This document shows positions 63,356-64,000 of a stretch of DNA of 64,000 nucleotides, piece by piece. The notes beneath the pieces were generated by a model, which did no database searches, was not told where the DNA came from, and saw only the letters and a list, made by a program, of their open reading frames with translations. Both the position numbers and the translations under genes were made by a program. The DNA is from Antrihabitans stalactiti (GTDB taxonomy: Bacteria; Actinomycetota; Actinomycetes; Mycobacteriales; Mycobacteriaceae). Position 1 is the stretch's first letter. Every line of letters starts with the position of its first letter. The DNA lies in contig NZ_VCQU01000012.1 in NCBI RefSeq assembly GCF_012932915.1, positions 158,850 through 222,849 of the forward strand, given 5' to 3'.

Positions 63356-63777
63356 CGCGGAATGCCGACACGGTAGGCGGAGAGCTTGGCCATTGAGCCG
63401 ACGGCCGCGGACAGGAAGAACGCGAGGGCCAGCACGTTCGCTATCCAGAAGTACTCGACTTCCGCCATCGCCAACCCCAGCGCCGCAATCGCGCCGATGA
63501 CGAGGAACGACTGCCCGGTGTATTCGCCGAATCGCCCGATCTCTCTGTCGCGCTGGTCTTTCCGGTCCTCACCCTTGGGGGAGAAGGCGCCGATGACGAT
63601 GTGGGCGATGATCGACAGCAGGATTGAGATGCCGATTGCCCACAGCATCGGGGACACGTAGGCCACCTCGGTCAGCGCTACGTTGCGAGCCCGCTGCCAC
63701 ACGACGGCGGCGTAGCCGGCGTAGGTCCCGACCGCGAGCACCAGCATGATCCAGGCGCTCTTTTCTTGGTACGACAC
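63349..63777 (-). CDS. small four-helix membrane protein co-operonic with the XRE regulator
   Basis: This is a 142-residue protein if the GTG 63777 start is right (GGGAG 5 bases upstream); ATG 63789 is the alternative. Four hydrophobic segments are seen: WIMLVLAVGTYAGYAAVVW, MLWAIGISILLSIIAHIVIGAF, FLVIGAIAALGLAMA, and WIANVLALAFFLSAAV. A charged loop GEDRKDQRDREIGRFGE lies between segments 2 and 3. XRE-membrane protein pairs of this build are common in Gram-positive bacteria. Function unknown. Confidence 0.75.
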   Translation of the reverse strand: MSYQEKSAWIMLVLAVGTYAGYAAVVWQRARNVALTEVAYVSPMLWAIGISILLSIIAHIVIGAFSPKGEDRKDQRDREIGRFGEYTGQSFLVIGAIAALGLAMAEVEYFWIANVLALAFFLSAAVGSMAKLSAYRVGIPRW

Positions 63778-63788
63778 GTTGGCTCCCA

Positions 63789-63852
63789 TGTAAACAATTT
63801 TTGACATGCCCAACGTAGATCGCGTCGGTCCGCATGTCAAACATTCTTTACA
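63789..63852 (-). promoter_or_regulatory. promoter flanked by two identical-class operators of the XRE operon
   Basis: On the minus strand -35 is TTGACA (63835-63840) and -10 is TACGTT (63812-63817) with a 17-base spacer. Operator A 63835-63852 (TGTCAA-N6-TTTACA) overlaps the -35 element. Operator B 63789-63806 (TGTAAA-N6-TTGACA) covers the predicted transcript start. The centres are 46 bases apart. Confidence 0.75.
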
Positions 63853-63853
63853 A

Positions 63854-63885
63854 CCCTCGTGAGTCTTTTAGGAGTCCAGGGACTC
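63854..63885. repeat. half of a disrupted terminator palindrome
   Basis: CCCTCGTGAGTCTTTTAGGAGTCCAGGGACTC (63854-63885) matches the left arm, loop and first bases of the right arm of the 62093 hairpin, but the rest of the right arm is absent and IS-like sequence begins. It looks like a terminator split by insertion. Confidence 0.6.
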
Positions 63886-63890
63886 TGTGC

Positions 63891-63935
63891 TGTCTACATA
63901 CATGTGGCACAGATATGTCTACATACATGCGGGAC
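63891..63935. repeat. two tandem IS-end repeats
   Basis: TGTCTACATACATGTGGCAC (63891-63910) and TGTCTACATACATGCGGGAC (63916-63935) are near-identical 20-mers at 25-base spacing, just outside a transposase 3' end. They are likely the terminal binding sites of the insertion sequence. Confidence 0.65.
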
Positions 63936-63940
63936 ACATT

Positions 63941-64000
63941 CTAGGCCGCGAGGTGGAGTTGGCCTTGGTATCGCTTGGTCGGATCGAGCATCAGGTGGCC
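63941..64000 (-). CDS. IS transposase C-terminus, partial (IS481/integrase-type)
   Basis: The last 19 codons of a minus-strand frame read GHLMLDPTKRYQGQLHLAA and then TAG at 63941-63943. The ending LDPTKRYQ is like the C-terminus of IS481-type transposases of actinobacteria. The gene runs off the window, so family and integrity are unconfirmed. Confidence 0.55.
   Translation of the reverse strand, partial: GHLMLDPTKRYQGQLHLAA

Noticed and set aside
1..64000. CRISPR array, tRNA or rRNA genes
   Set aside because: No regularly spaced direct repeats and no cloverleaf or rRNA-like sequence were recognised; a covariance-model scan would be needed to exclude a tRNA firmly.

Overview
The window is high-GC actinobacterial chromosome. 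It has GTG starts, pervasive 4-base ATGA/GTGA gene overlaps, a complete mycofactocin cluster, a DUF222/HNH (13E12-like) gene, DUF1206, DUF1707 and MpaB-type proteins, and a mycothiol-type maleylpyruvate isomerase family protein. This points to Mycobacteriales, most likely Rhodococcus or a close relative such as Gordonia or Nocardia. No rRNA, tRNA or CRISPR array was recognised. The only mobile element is the edge of an insertion sequence at the right end.

Region 1 (1-15.5 kb) is general housekeeping and accessory sequence: a GNAT acetyltransferase, a secreted M15 peptidase, the DUF222/HNH protein with an SOS-box-like site, a nitronate monooxygenase, an MpaB/DUF2236 protein, type III glutamine synthetase, a zinc alcohol dehydrogenase, a thioesterase, a SulP transporter, several membrane proteins, an orphan SF2 helicase and an MDR quinone reductase.

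Region 2 (15.5-34.8 kb) is the most coherent block and is centred on alcohol oxidation with mycofactocin. A nicotinoprotein (NDMA-dependent) methanol/alcohol dehydrogenase is followed by a MoxR AAA+ ATPase and a VWA/CoxE-type protein. Then come an ErcA-like iron alcohol dehydrogenase, a GAF histidine kinase and a LuxR-type response regulator, translationally linked. The mycofactocin genes mftM (divergent) and mftABCDEFG follow. A 12-bp motif is shared, in matching orientation and at a similar distance, by the upstream regions of the dehydrogenase and mftM. No mftR lies next to mftA, so the two-component system is the obvious candidate regulator. Tail to tail with mftG is a four-gene operon (TetR, FAD dehydrogenase, SDR, alpha/beta hydrolase) with two tandem palindromic operators upstream of tetR.

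Region 3 (34.8-42.7 kb) is mixed metabolic genes: secreted and membrane proteins of unknown function, an SDR, a succinate-semialdehyde-type aldehyde dehydrogenase, a PhnB-like protein, an AlkZ-like winged-helix protein, a DinB/maleylpyruvate isomerase family protein and an FAD monooxygenase.

Region 4 (42.7-61.1 kb) is a natural-product operon on the minus strand: SDR, MFS exporter, a 4467-residue PKS-NRPS, a PapA-like acyltransferase and a cytochrome P450. The megasynthase reads docking helix-KS-AT-DH-ER-KR-ACP-C-A-PCP-C-A-PCP-TE. Motif reading predicts one fully reduced methylmalonyl extension, then serine, then a proline-like residue, then thioesterase release. No loading module or upstream PKS partner is present.

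Region 5 (61.1-64 kb) has an SMP-30-like secreted protein, an MDR reductase, and an XRE regulator/membrane protein operon with a near-consensus promoter flanked by two matching 18-bp operators. It ends in an IS-transposase 3' end whose insertion appears to have split a terminator palindrome. Three intact members of that palindrome type (long perfect stem, 4-base loop) end other genes in the window.
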